Source: Candidatus Methanophagales archaeon (GTDB taxonomy: Archaea; Halobacteriota; Syntropharchaeia; Alkanophagales; Methanospirareceae). From it: a stretch of DNA of 21,235 nt. The first letter of the stretch is position 1. Each line of letters begins with the position of its first letter. A program made the translations under genes and the position numbers. The notes beneath the pieces are model-generated. The model worked only from the letters and a program-made list of their open reading frames with translations, searched no databases and was not told the origin of the DNA. Location of the stretch: NCBI GenBank assembly GCA_030668065.1, contig DAOUUS010000003.1, forward strand, positions 1 through 21,235, in the 5' to 3' direction. Positions 14,002-21,235 of the stretch are shown in pieces.

Positions 14002-14065
14002 ACATAATATGTTTGCTGATGCTATAAGTGTAGCATATTATTCAATGTTAGATGAGTTGAAATGA
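13934..14065 (+). pseudogene. Truncated HEPN-domain protein (HepT-like toxin remnant)
   Basis: A 43-residue frame from ATG 13934 starting MKEWENHLEKAEEKLSSAKL and continuing with MFADAISVAYYSML. This is the start of a HEPN domain, where helix 1 (AeesLraAklLle) is followed by dAisrAYYAmfhaa. Intact HEPN toxins have about 110-150 residues and carry the catalytic R-x4-6-H in the later part. Here the frame ends with DELK right after AYYSM, so the RNase motif is absent. The next bases, TGAGGAGG, supply the ribosome site for rmlC, which suggests a deletion that preserved rmlC expression. Probably inactive as a toxin. Confidence 0.7.
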
Positions 14066-14080
14066 GGAGGAAAGAGAGAA

Positions 14081-14581
14081 ATGTTAAAAGGAATAGAAGT
14101 AAAACCGTTAAGGCGATTTGCAGACGAACGAGGCTTCTTTACCGAGCTAATGAGAAGCGACTGGGCAGATATATTCGATCAGGAAATCGTGCAGACGAAC
14201 TTTTCGATTAGTTATCCCGGTATGATACGGGCGTGGCACCGGCATTTAAGGGGGCAGGTGGATTGTTTTGTGGTCTTGAGAGGCGCGTTGAAGATATGCG
14301 CATACGATGACGAAACGAAAGAACTGGACGAAATCGTGTCTGCGGGGGATAATTTGCAGGTTGTGCGGATGCCGGGTCATTACTGGCATGGGTTCAAAGT
14401 AGTCGGTGACGAGCGTGCATATCTGGTTTATTTCGTGAACCGCTTGTATGAATACGAGAACCCGGATGAAGAACGGCGACCCTGGAACGACCCGACTGTT
14501 GTGCCAAAGCTAATAAACGGGAGTAACGATGACGAACGATGTGACAAGCCCTGGAATTGGCTGGAGTTGCCGTATAAGTGA
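14081..14581 (+). CDS. rmlC: dTDP-4-dehydrorhamnose 3,5-epimerase (RmlC-like cupin)
   Basis: A 166-residue cupin protein of the RmlC family, which epimerises carbons 3 and 5 of dTDP-4-keto-6-deoxyglucose. Seen: RRFADERGFFTELMR at 11-25, the active-site stretch MIRAWHRHLRGQVDCFVV at 48-65 with the family's catalytic-histidine position, GALKICAYDD at 68-77, and MPGHYWHGFKV further on. It differs from enterobacterial RmlC (GLHYQ) in having AWHRH, as in a shorter archaeal/clostridial variety, so another 3,5- or single epimerisation is possible. A strong GAGGAGG ribosome site lies at 14064-14070. It completes the four-enzyme rhamnose set, separated from rmlD only by the MNT/HEPN insertion. Confidence 0.88.
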   Translation: MLKGIEVKPLRRFADERGFFTELMRSDWADIFDQEIVQTNFSISYPGMIRAWHRHLRGQVDCFVVLRGALKICAYDDETKELDEIVSAGDNLQVVRMPGHYWHGFKVVGDERAYLVYFVNRLYEYENPDEERRPWNDPTVVPKLINGSNDDERCDKPWNWLELPYK

Positions 14582-14599
14582 ACATAAAATAGAATAGCT

Positions 14600-15289
14600 A
14601 TGAAGTTAATATCGCAGTATTACCGAGCAGAGCGGAAGAACAGAGCAGTTATCTTGAACATGACCGAAGAAAACTCCGGTGCTACTTTACTCGATTGCGG
14701 CTGCTCAAACGGGGAGTTCACAACTAAAATAGCGTATAGAATAGGAACACAAGCAGTTTATGGGATTGAATTTATGGACGAAATAGCAAAGAAAGCAGAA
14801 GAAAACGGGGTTTCTGTTTATCATGCTAACCTGGATTCCGAGTTCACGATTGAGAATGATACTGTTGACGTGGTGATTGCGAACCAGATAATTGAGCATC
14901 TTTATAATCCGGACCGATTTGTTAAAGAGGTCTATCGAGTACTGAAAAAAGGTGGGTACGCTATTGTATCAACACCGAATTTAGCCAGTGTCCATAATTT
15001 GTTTGCTCTGTTATTCGGTAAGCAGCCATTTCCCGCGCATGCCAGTACTGAACTAATCCTGGGGAATTCCTTTGACCCGAAACATGGACTGAAACACGGA
15101 AGCAAAGGCGAAATACATGTCCGTGTTTTTACTTACGAGGCGTTGACGGAGTTATTCGAGTATTATGGGTTCAGAGTTGAAAAAACGGTGGGGGTTGGTT
15201 ACTATCCCTTTCCAGACGTGATTGCACAGGGTTTGGCTCGGGTAGATAAAAAGCATGCGGTGTATTTGACGATGAAGGTAAGGAAATGA
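14600..15289 (+). CDS. SAM-dependent class I methyltransferase
   Basis: A 229-residue class I methyltransferase. Seen: motif I LLDCGCSNGEFT at 30-41, the acidic end of strand 2 in YGIEF near 55, DVVIANQIIEHL around 90-101 (motif II region of the UbiG/methyltransferase-11 type), and LKKGGYAIVSTPN around 118-130 (motif III). The later part, with LFGKQPFPAH and HVRVFTYEALTELFEYYGF, is typical of methyltransferases in polysaccharide clusters. The acceptor is probably a sugar or sugar nucleotide (inferred from position). It lies 18 bases after rmlC without a clear ribosome site and overlaps the next gene by 4 bases (ATGA). Confidence 0.88.
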   Translation: MKLISQYYRAERKNRAVILNMTEENSGATLLDCGCSNGEFTTKIAYRIGTQAVYGIEFMDEIAKKAEENGVSVYHANLDSEFTIENDTVDVVIANQIIEHLYNPDRFVKEVYRVLKKGGYAIVSTPNLASVHNLFALLFGKQPFPAHASTELILGNSFDPKHGLKHGSKGEIHVRVFTYEALTELFEYYGFRVEKTVGVGYYPFPDVIAQGLARVDKKHAVYLTMKVRK

Positions 15290-16416
15290 AGATACTACAA
15301 ACGCCTGTTCGATTTCATCCCTTTGTGGGTGGAGTGGAAAATTATGTTCATAACCTGAGCAAGGAGTTGATTGAACTCGGTCATGAAGTTACTGTGGTTT
15401 GCGCAAACGAGCCGGAGGTAAAGTCAAAGGAAACAATAGATGGAATTAATGTAAAACGGTTGAATTACATCGGAAAGATTGCAAATACGAATATTACGCT
15501 AAAACTACCGCTTGAACTTGTAAAAGAATATTTCGACCTGATTCATACGCATATACCAACTCCGTGGAGTGCTGATTGGAGTGCAATAATTTCTAAAATC
15601 AAGAATAGACCTTTAATTTTGACTTATCACAATGATATTGTGGGTACTGGCATTGCAAATAGTATAGCGCAATTCTATAATCTTACAAGTCTAAAACTAG
15701 TCTTAAAACGAGCAGATAGGATTATTATTACACAACCAGGTTACTTAGAGTCGTCACCGTATTTGAAGCACCACGAACACAAAATAGAGGTTATTCCTGT
15801 TGGCGTTGATACCGAACGCTTTACGCCGGTAAAGATGGATAAAGAAGAGAATGTTCTGTTCTTCTTGAGTGTTTTAGATGCGTTTCATGAGTATAAAGGG
15901 TTGCAGTATTTGATTAAAGCGCTGGCGATTGTAAAAGGAGAGATACGAGATGTTAAGTTAATAGTCGGTGGTGATGGAGAACTTTTGGAGTATTACAAAA
16001 GGATAGCGGAATCTATGAATTTAAAGGACAACATAGAGTTTGTCGGATTTATCCCGGATAAAGAAATAGTGGCGTTTTATAATAAATGTGATGTATTTGT
16101 ATTGCCCTCGAGTTCCCGGGGTCAGGAGGGTTTTGGTATGGTATTGTTAGAGGCGATGGCATGCGAGAAGCCAGTAATTGCTACTGATATTGTTGGTGCT
16201 GCGAAAGAAATAAAGGAATGTAATGCAGGAATGATAGTTATGCCAAAAGATGTAAAAGGTTTAGCAAATGCAATAATTAATGTATTACAAGATAAAAAAA
16301 TAGCGAATGAGATGGGTAAAAACGGACGAATACTTATAGAAAAGAAATATAGTTGGGAAAGAATAGTTGACTCGCTATTAGAGGTGTATCAAAAATGTTT
16401 ATACCCGCATAAATGA
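15286..16416 (+). CDS. Glycosyltransferase family 4 (GT-B fold)
   Basis: A 376-residue retaining-type glycosyltransferase. Seen: the N-terminal acceptor-domain start HPFVGGVENYVHNLSKELIE at 11-30, IHTHIPTPWSADW near 85-97, and the C-terminal donor-domain stretches FLSVLDAFHEYKGLQYLI, LIVGGDGELLEYYK and SRGQEGFGMVLLEAMACEKP with the E-x7-E donor motif near 282-290. Soluble or peripheral; no membrane segment. Donor and acceptor cannot be read, but a sugar nucleotide such as dTDP-rhamnose or a hexose nucleotide is likely from context. Start ATG overlaps the methyltransferase stop (ATGA). Real family and role in glycan assembly sure; specificity unknown. Confidence 0.93.
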   Translation: MKILQTPVRFHPFVGGVENYVHNLSKELIELGHEVTVVCANEPEVKSKETIDGINVKRLNYIGKIANTNITLKLPLELVKEYFDLIHTHIPTPWSADWSAIISKIKNRPLILTYHNDIVGTGIANSIAQFYNLTSLKLVLKRADRIIITQPGYLESSPYLKHHEHKIEVIPVGVDTERFTPVKMDKEENVLFFLSVLDAFHEYKGLQYLIKALAIVKGEIRDVKLIVGGDGELLEYYKRIAESMNLKDNIEFVGFIPDKEIVAFYNKCDVFVLPSSSRGQEGFGMVLLEAMACEKPVIATDIVGAAKEIKECNAGMIVMPKDVKGLANAIINVLQDKKIANEMGKNGRILIEKKYSWERIVDSLLEVYQKCLYPHK

Positions 16417-16458
16417 TTAAATAATTAATTACTGTGTACGCAAGTATGATTGGTTAAG

Positions 16459-17661
16459 ATGAAAATTTGTTTTATTTCAAACCTATATCAGCCCTACCTG
16501 ATAGGTGGAGCAGAAAAATATGTAGAAGAAATAGCAGGGCATCTATCAAAAGAAAATGAAGTAGTGATTATCACAACGAAACCTTATGATGGCTTGAATT
16601 CTTTGAAACCATCTGTGGAAACTCAAGATAAACTTAAAATATACCGATTTTTTCCTATTAATGTTTATCATACATATTATGCAAAAAAAACGAATAATCT
16701 AATCAAACCATTCTGGCATTTGATTGACCAATGGAATCCGCATTCCTATTTTGTGGTTAAAAACATACTGAAGCGAGAAATGCCGGATGTTGTTCACACC
16801 CATAACTTAGGGGGGTTATCTCTATCCACATTTTACACTGTAAAAAGCTTAGATCTGCCATTGGTACATACGATTCATGATTATTCGTTATTATGTCCAA
16901 ATGCAATGCTACTCCATAGTTCTGGAAGAATATGCAAGCACCCCAAATATCCTTGCAAAGTTTATTGCTGCTTAAAAAGAAAATTTACGGACTACAAGCC
17001 GGATATGGTTAGTGCACCGTCTCAATTTGTGTTAGACCGGCATATAAAAACCAGATTTTTTGAGAATTCAAAAACACTGAAACTGCCTTTAGGCATTGAA
17101 TTAGATGATACAAAGATAAACAAAGATTATGAAACGATTGATATTTTATATGTTGGACAACTAGCCAAGCATAAAGGAATCCCTATTCTAATTGAGGCAT
17201 TCAAAAAAGTCAAAACCAAAAATGTACGGTTGTGCATTATCGGAAAAGGACCAAATATGGAATGGTTTGAGAAACTTAGTGAAGGGGATGAAAGAATAAA
17301 ATTTTATGGTTTTATTTCCGAATCAAAACTGAGAGAACATTATGAGCAAGCTAATATAACCGTCGTTCCTTCTATTTGGTACGATAATTCTCCAATGGTG
17401 ATTTACGAAAGTTTTAGGCGTGGCACGCCAGTTATTGGAAGTAGAATCGGTGGGATACCGGAATTGATAGAAGAGGGATACAATGGATTTTTATTTGAAC
17501 CCGGAAATACAGAACAGTTAAAAACCATTTTAGCTGGTTTAAGCGAGGATAGCGCAAAACTGGAAGAGCTAAGCATAAACGCATTCAACTCGGCGAAAAA
17601 CTATGAGATCGGGAGACATATTAAAAAGTTAACAGAGATATATAAGGGGTTGATAAGATGA
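16459..17661 (+). CDS. Glycosyltransferase family 4 (GT-B fold)
   Basis: A 400-residue second GT4 enzyme. Seen: NLYQPYLIGGAEKYVEEIA near the N-terminus, HTHNLGGLSL and HTIHDYSLLCPNAML, with a following cysteine cluster (ICKHPKYPCKVYCC), a feature of a GT4 subgroup that could hold a metal or disulfides. The donor domain has YVGQLAKHKGIPILIEAF and SPMVIYESFRRGTPVIGS around 311-328 with the expected glutamates. The frame is open to a TTG at 16450, but I chose ATG 16459, where the first Rossmann strand MKICFISN begins. No clear ribosome site is seen for either. A 42-base A/T-rich gap separates it from the previous gene. A+T content seems higher here than in the rml genes. Confidence 0.92.
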   Translation: MKICFISNLYQPYLIGGAEKYVEEIAGHLSKENEVVIITTKPYDGLNSLKPSVETQDKLKIYRFFPINVYHTYYAKKTNNLIKPFWHLIDQWNPHSYFVVKNILKREMPDVVHTHNLGGLSLSTFYTVKSLDLPLVHTIHDYSLLCPNAMLLHSSGRICKHPKYPCKVYCCLKRKFTDYKPDMVSAPSQFVLDRHIKTRFFENSKTLKLPLGIELDDTKINKDYETIDILYVGQLAKHKGIPILIEAFKKVKTKNVRLCIIGKGPNMEWFEKLSEGDERIKFYGFISESKLREHYEQANITVVPSIWYDNSPMVIYESFRRGTPVIGSRIGGIPELIEEGYNGFLFEPGNTEQLKTILAGLSEDSAKLEELSINAFNSAKNYEIGRHIKKLTEIYKGLIR

Positions 17662-17712
17662 ATAACAAAGCGAGTAGTAAAGGCGATTCGAGGAGAAAGA
17701 GAAGGGGATAGC

Positions 17713-18690
17713 ATGAATAAAGTAAGTGCAATCATGGTGAATTACAATGGTAAAAGGTTACTGGCAGAATCGCTTACCGCGTTACAGAATCAAATATATC
17801 CGAACTTAGAAATAATACTTGTAGATAATGGCTCATCCGACGGTTCGGTAGGATACGTGAAAGAGAATTTCCGTTCGGTGAAGTTAATAGTAAACGAAGA
17901 GAACCTTGGATTTTCAGGGGGTAACAATCGTGGTATTGAAAAAGCGACTGGTGCATTTATTGCAACGATAAATACCGATGCTGTTGCCAATCCTGATTGG
18001 ATTGAGAAACTAGTAAAACCAATGGAGTGTAACGAGAATATAGGTACGTGTGCTTCCAAGATGTTTTTTTATGATAGGAGGGATCTTATCAATTCTATCG
18101 GCATCGGTATTTCGAGAAGCGGTGCGGTATGGGGAGAAGGCAAGTTTGAGCAGGATGAAGGGCAATATAACAGCCCTAAAGCGGTTTTTGGGCCGTGTGC
18201 AGGTGCTGCGTTATATCGTAAATCCATGCTTGACGAAATAGGGTTGTTTGACGAGGATTTCTTTATGTACATGGAAGATGTGGACTTAGCGTTCCGAGCG
18301 AGGTTGGCCGGCTGGGAATGCCAATATGTTCCTTCAGCGGTGGTGTATCATAAACAAGGCGGGACCGCGGGGTTTGATTCTGACTTTTCTGTGTATTACT
18401 CTAACAGAAATCTTACATGGAATGTGATAAAGAACTATCCCCTGAAGCTATTAGTAACCTCGTTGCCTTGGATCATCGGAAGAAGTATTGGCACTATTCC
18501 CTATTACGCGATGCGAGGGCAGGGGAGAGTGATACTCAAGTCAAGAATAGACGGTCTCAAAAGCATTCCGAAGATGATTGGGAAAAGAAGAAATCAGAAT
18601 AAAAAAGTCCCGGTGGAAGATATAATAGCTTTTATTAAAACATGGAGTGATATTAACAAACCAATCAATTTTGAAGGTGGGCAGGTGTGA
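17713..18690 (+). CDS. Glycosyltransferase family 2 (rhamnosyltransferase-like)
   Basis: A 325-residue inverting GT-A enzyme. Seen: VSAIMVNYNGKRLLAESL at 4-21, VDNGSSDGS at 37-45, NLGFSGGNNRGI near 63-74, the metal-binding region INTDAVANPDW at 84-94, and FMYMEDVDLAFRARLAGW around 183-200. This set (GFxGGNN and EDxDLxxR) is typical of the WbbL/GlfT-like rhamnosyl- and galactofuranosyltransferase branch, which suits an operon making dTDP-rhamnose. A GAGGAGA/AGGGGA ribosome region precedes the ATG. A moderately hydrophobic part around 240-262 (LLVTSLPWIIGRSIGTIPYY) may touch the membrane. Last gene of the plus-strand operon. Confidence 0.92.
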   Translation: MNKVSAIMVNYNGKRLLAESLTALQNQIYPNLEIILVDNGSSDGSVGYVKENFRSVKLIVNEENLGFSGGNNRGIEKATGAFIATINTDAVANPDWIEKLVKPMECNENIGTCASKMFFYDRRDLINSIGIGISRSGAVWGEGKFEQDEGQYNSPKAVFGPCAGAALYRKSMLDEIGLFDEDFFMYMEDVDLAFRARLAGWECQYVPSAVVYHKQGGTAGFDSDFSVYYSNRNLTWNVIKNYPLKLLVTSLPWIIGRSIGTIPYYAMRGQGRVILKSRIDGLKSIPKMIGKRRNQNKKVPVEDIIAFIKTWSDINKPINFEGGQV

Positions 18691-18816
18691 TGTCTTTTCA
18701 GTGCAGAGCACATCAGCGACCCCAACTATCCTATAAACTGCTTTTGCGCCTTATGAACAGAATTTTTGTCCCGACTTCCGCGCCAAAAATCAAACAAAGA
18801 ATGAGGCACTAATAAC

Positions 18817-20109
18817 CTATTTTCTTTTATCCACAATGTCCTTAACTAATTTACCATTAAACCATACCGACTCTTTTAAGTCCTTAACTTTGGGTGACAT
18901 CTCTTCTTTTAGTTTTTCTCTTTTTTGCCACATACCGCTAACTTTCGTTTTCAATTCTTCGAATGTCATTGTTCTAAAATCGCACGTATACTCTTCGAGT
19001 CCCACCATTTTCATTATTCCCGGTGCTTTTATACTATAAGAAACCGCAATTGTTGGAATACACAAAGAAATTGCAGCAATGTTTGAGTGCATCCTTGCAC
19101 CTATGAACATATCGCATAGACCTATAATTCCTTTTAATTCCGAAGCGGAATATTCATTATTGACAATTGGTATAACTTTATTTTTGTTTTTTACTTTTTC
19201 ATATACTTCTTTTACCGCAACTATATCATCGCCACCTATTATATTGGTTTCATTTTTTAGTTCATACGCGGTTATCTCATGAGGAACAAGAAGTATACAA
19301 ACGTCTAAATTCTCGATTAGATAATCTGTAAGTTTAGCCATCAACGTAATATAATCTTCTTTTACAGCCAAATTTTTGGATTTGTGATTAAGCAATTGAC
19401 TTATATTTATTCCGATTACAAGTGCGCCATAATCGCTGAAACTTTCATTTGCTAATATTTCATGAATGCGCTCATAAGATGTGGGTTCCAGGATAAATGC
19501 AGTATCCGCGGTAATGTATAAAGGTGGTTTATTAACCCCTATGCTTATCAAATAGTCCTTGCTGAGTTCTTCTCTTACTATAATTGCTTTTGCCTTATTC
19601 AATGCAAATTTAGCCAAATATTTTACTAATTTAGTTCTGAAAGGACCTATTGATTGTGGAAATAATACAGTATCTTTTCCAAGCGAGGTTGCCAGCAAAA
19701 TAGTGAGACTATGCCCTATTGGAGATATGTTACCGCCAAGTCCGCCAATATCGTAACTAAAACCATCACCCAGCATGTCAACAACAATATCTGCTTCATA
19801 AGTTGTCTGTAATACTTCGTCATTAAGCAGTCGTCTCGCATCTAATCTAATACATTTATTTAAAGCATGCCAAAAACTAACGCGAAATAAACGCGATAAC
19901 ATTGCTTTTGAACCTCCAATGCTTTTCACCACACGTAAATTAAAGCCGTATCTATCGTATAAACGATGATCAATATCGGGATTAGTTGAGAATATATAAA
20001 ATTCGGCATTTTGTATAGATTTATCTAAAATTTCCATCGTGCAAATCGTCATTGCGTGTACTCCAATGCTTTCAGTTGATTGAGTTCCTCGGATGAGTAT
20101 TTTTGTCAT
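18817..20109 (-). CDS. Polysaccharide pyruvyl transferase family protein
   Basis: A 430-residue member of the polysaccharide pyruvyl transferase (CsaB/WcaK-like) family, GT-B-like enzymes that place ketal-linked pyruvate from PEP on sugar residues of surface glycans. Seen: start KILIRGTQSTESIGVHAM at 3-20, MLGDGFSYDIGG around 112-123, VLFPQSIGPFRTKLVKYLA near 148-166, IIVREELSKDYLISIGV, and the C-terminal FIGARMHSNIAAISLCIPTI with the conserved R-x-H. Known: CsaB pyruvylation anchors S-layer proteins in Bacillus; some family members do other chemistry. It runs against the rml operon and converges with it at about 18700. A TATA-like CTAAATATATG lies about 20-35 bases upstream, so the leader is very short. 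Confidence 0.88.
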   Translation of the reverse strand: MTKILIRGTQSTESIGVHAMTICTMEILDKSIQNAEFYIFSTNPDIDHRLYDRYGFNLRVVKSIGGSKAMLSRLFRVSFWHALNKCIRLDARRLLNDEVLQTTYEADIVVDMLGDGFSYDIGGLGGNISPIGHSLTILLATSLGKDTVLFPQSIGPFRTKLVKYLAKFALNKAKAIIVREELSKDYLISIGVNKPPLYITADTAFILEPTSYERIHEILANESFSDYGALVIGINISQLLNHKSKNLAVKEDYITLMAKLTDYLIENLDVCILLVPHEITAYELKNETNIIGGDDIVAVKEVYEKVKNKNKVIPIVNNEYSASELKGIIGLCDMFIGARMHSNIAAISLCIPTIAVSYSIKAPGIMKMVGLEEYTCDFRTMTFEELKTKVSGMWQKREKLKEEMSPKVKDLKESVWFNGKLVKDIVDKRK

Positions 20110-20235
20110 CGCTATACTTCCACACCATTATTGATCATATATTTAGCCCGTTTCAATATTTAATTTCTGAGGTTATAACCTTTACGGTGCTTTTGTTTGC
20201 CCGTACTATTCCCGTAGTTTACCAGCCCACATGCT

Positions 20236-21153
20236 TTAACGCTTTAACAACTTTCTGTCCTCTATTGGCTTTCTATTTACCAGTATACCCGGTAATTTCC
20301 TCATAGCACCGAAATGCGCTTTTAAAAACGTATATGGATGTCTTAGCCCTATATGAACGATTTTAACAAAACGAATTAATGTATGTTTAACCGCTAAATC
20401 CAGTGGATAAAATTCCCACACAAACCAATACCAATTCCTTATACCATAATAATCGCCTTTTTTACTATGTCTCTGCGTTTGCGACACTTTATGATAAGCC
20501 TTCGTGTTGGGATTATATTTTATTTTGTAACCGGCGTTTATTATCTTAGCACCCAGTGCGAATTCATTATGATATAAAAAGTATTCCTTTGGGTATCCGC
20601 CTACTTCTTCTACTATATCCGTTCTTATCATTGCACTGCACCCCACAAATACCGTAGTATAAAACTCTTTCTTCACCCAATCGTCAGTTAAACCATAAAC
20701 CAAAAAACCCCAATCTTCATTTGTATAAAAATTCAATACCCGTCCCGCAATACAACCCAACACCGTATCAATTTCAAATTCTTTTACATTCTTATCAATC
20801 CAGGTCCGTTCTAACATCGCATCATTGTCCATCACCACGGTATATTTCCCCGTAGCATTGGCAAAGCCGATATTAAACGTTTCACAAGCACCATAAAATG
20901 AATCCGGCATTACTATCAGTTTAACCTCTGTAAATTCTTCTCGGATTCGCTCTATTGTACCATCTGTGGAATGATTATCGACAACGATTATTTCTATGTT
21001 CTTGTAGGTTTGTGCTTTCACAGACTCTAAACACTCCTTTAAGTCATCTTTTCTGTTCCAGTTTACTATTACTACGGAGACTAACGGCGGACCATAGCGA
21101 GTAGAACTCATAGCCATCTCCTGTTTGTGTGGTGTTATGTTCGGCATTTTCAT
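20236..21153 (-). CDS. Glycosyltransferase family 2
   Basis: A 305-residue GT-A glycosyltransferase. Seen: VSVVIVNWNRKDDLKECLES at 25-44, IEIIVVDNHSTDGTIERI at 53-70, VMDNDAMLERTW around 127-138 with the metal site, GGYPKEYFLYHNEFALGAKI in the later part (E in place of the more usual EDVDL), and KAYHKVSQTQRHSKKGDYYG. It has the size and layout of rhamnosyltransferase-like GT2 enzymes. The track start at 21153 gives about 24 extra residues before the first strand; GGAGG at about 21167-21171 supports it, though ATG codons at residues 3, 13 and 15 are alternatives. Same strand as the pyruvyl transferase, 126 bases upstream of it. Confidence 0.9.
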   Translation of the reverse strand: MKMPNITPHKQEMAMSSTRYGPPLVSVVIVNWNRKDDLKECLESVKAQTYKNIEIIVVDNHSTDGTIERIREEFTEVKLIVMPDSFYGACETFNIGFANATGKYTVVMDNDAMLERTWIDKNVKEFEIDTVLGCIAGRVLNFYTNEDWGFLVYGLTDDWVKKEFYTTVFVGCSAMIRTDIVEEVGGYPKEYFLYHNEFALGAKIINAGYKIKYNPNTKAYHKVSQTQRHSKKGDYYGIRNWYWFVWEFYPLDLAVKHTLIRFVKIVHIGLRHPYTFLKAHFGAMRKLPGILVNRKPIEDRKLLKR

Positions 21154-21158
21154 TATAT

Positions 21159-21235
21159 TTACTTCCGCCTCCAGTTATTTCGCTCTTCCACGTAGCATGG
21201 CGCTCTTTCACGGATGCAATACGGAATTCCGAGTA
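21159..21235 (-). CDS. C-terminal end of a probable upstream gene, cut by the window
   Basis: One frame on the minus strand is open from the right edge for 24 codons (including REMENT-like charged residues RERAPCYVEERNNWRRK) and stops at 21159-21161, only 5 bases before the ATG of the next gene, with that gene's GGAGG inside its end. The tight spacing suits an operon partner. The fragment is too short to name, and another frame is also open here, so this is uncertain. Confidence 0.35.
   Translation of the reverse strand, partial: LGIPYCIRERAPCYVEERNNWRRK

Noticed and set aside
17658..17711. 17-residue frame (MNNKASSKGDSRRKRRG) between the second GT4 and the GT2 gene
   Set aside because: It starts at the GT4 stop (ATGA) but is very short and basic, and its end carries the ribosome site of the GT2 gene. 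It is more simply a spacer.
18691..18816. A small gene or terminator between the convergent GT2 and pyruvyl transferase genes
   Set aside because: No frame with a ribosome site and no convincing stem was found in this 126-base gap.

Overview
The window looks like a piece of an anaerobic archaeal genome, most likely euryarchaeal. The evidence is an archaeal-type Tsr3 rRNA-modification protein, an Lrp/AsnC regulator with a cysteine-rich tail, A/T-rich TATA-like boxes about 25-40 bases before several starts, archaeal-style GGTGA/GGAGG ribosome sites, and oxygen-sensitive redox proteins (rubrerythrin, hybrid-cluster protein and sulfite-reductase-like fragments). A methanogen or ANME-type methane-oxidising archaeon is my guess. 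No marker gene such as mcr or an rRNA is present to prove it. I see no tRNA, rRNA, CRISPR array or intact transposase.

Left part (1-4486). On the minus strand lie a CbbQ/NorQ-type AAA+ ATPase cut by the window edge, a GNAT acetyltransferase, and a tight pair made of a P-loop ATPase of unknown role and tsr3. A 466-base gap with traces of a decayed reading frame follows. On the plus strand is a translationally coupled pair: an unrecognised cysteine-containing protein and a C-GCAxxG-C-C family protein.

Middle part (4487-10688). Acetyl-CoA synthetase and an Lrp-type regulator lie on the minus strand. The regulator diverges from a rubrerythrin gene across an intergenic region carrying 14-base direct repeats that look like operators. 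Downstream of rubrerythrin is a graveyard of redox genes: a 56-residue stub of hybrid-cluster protein, joined out of frame to the C-terminal part of a sulfite-reductase-like protein with two [4Fe-4S] motifs, and then a decayed iron-sulfur flavoprotein fragment. A hairpin with a T-run ends this stretch. Next come a CDF metal transporter fused to a NifX/NifB-like cofactor-binding domain and, on the minus strand, a small zinc-ribbon protein whose 3' end has been tandemly duplicated.

Right part (10689-21235). A surface-polysaccharide locus. On the plus strand an apparently single operon runs rmlA-rmlB-rmlD-(MNT nucleotidyltransferase and truncated HEPN)-rmlC-methyltransferase-GT4-GT4-GT2. This would make dTDP-L-rhamnose and assemble or decorate a glycan. 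On the minus strand, converging on it, are a polysaccharide pyruvyl transferase family protein, a GT2 glycosyltransferase, and the tail of a probable further gene at the right edge.

Dispersed degenerate inverted-repeat elements, built from about 10-base units resembling ACACAGATTA, occupy three intergenic regions (1257-1395, 4275-4397, 8761-8817). The most interesting items are the hcp/sulfite-reductase deletion scar, the truncated HEPN next to an MNT gene inside the rhamnose operon, the CDF-NifX fusion, the repeat family, and the putative Lrp operators.
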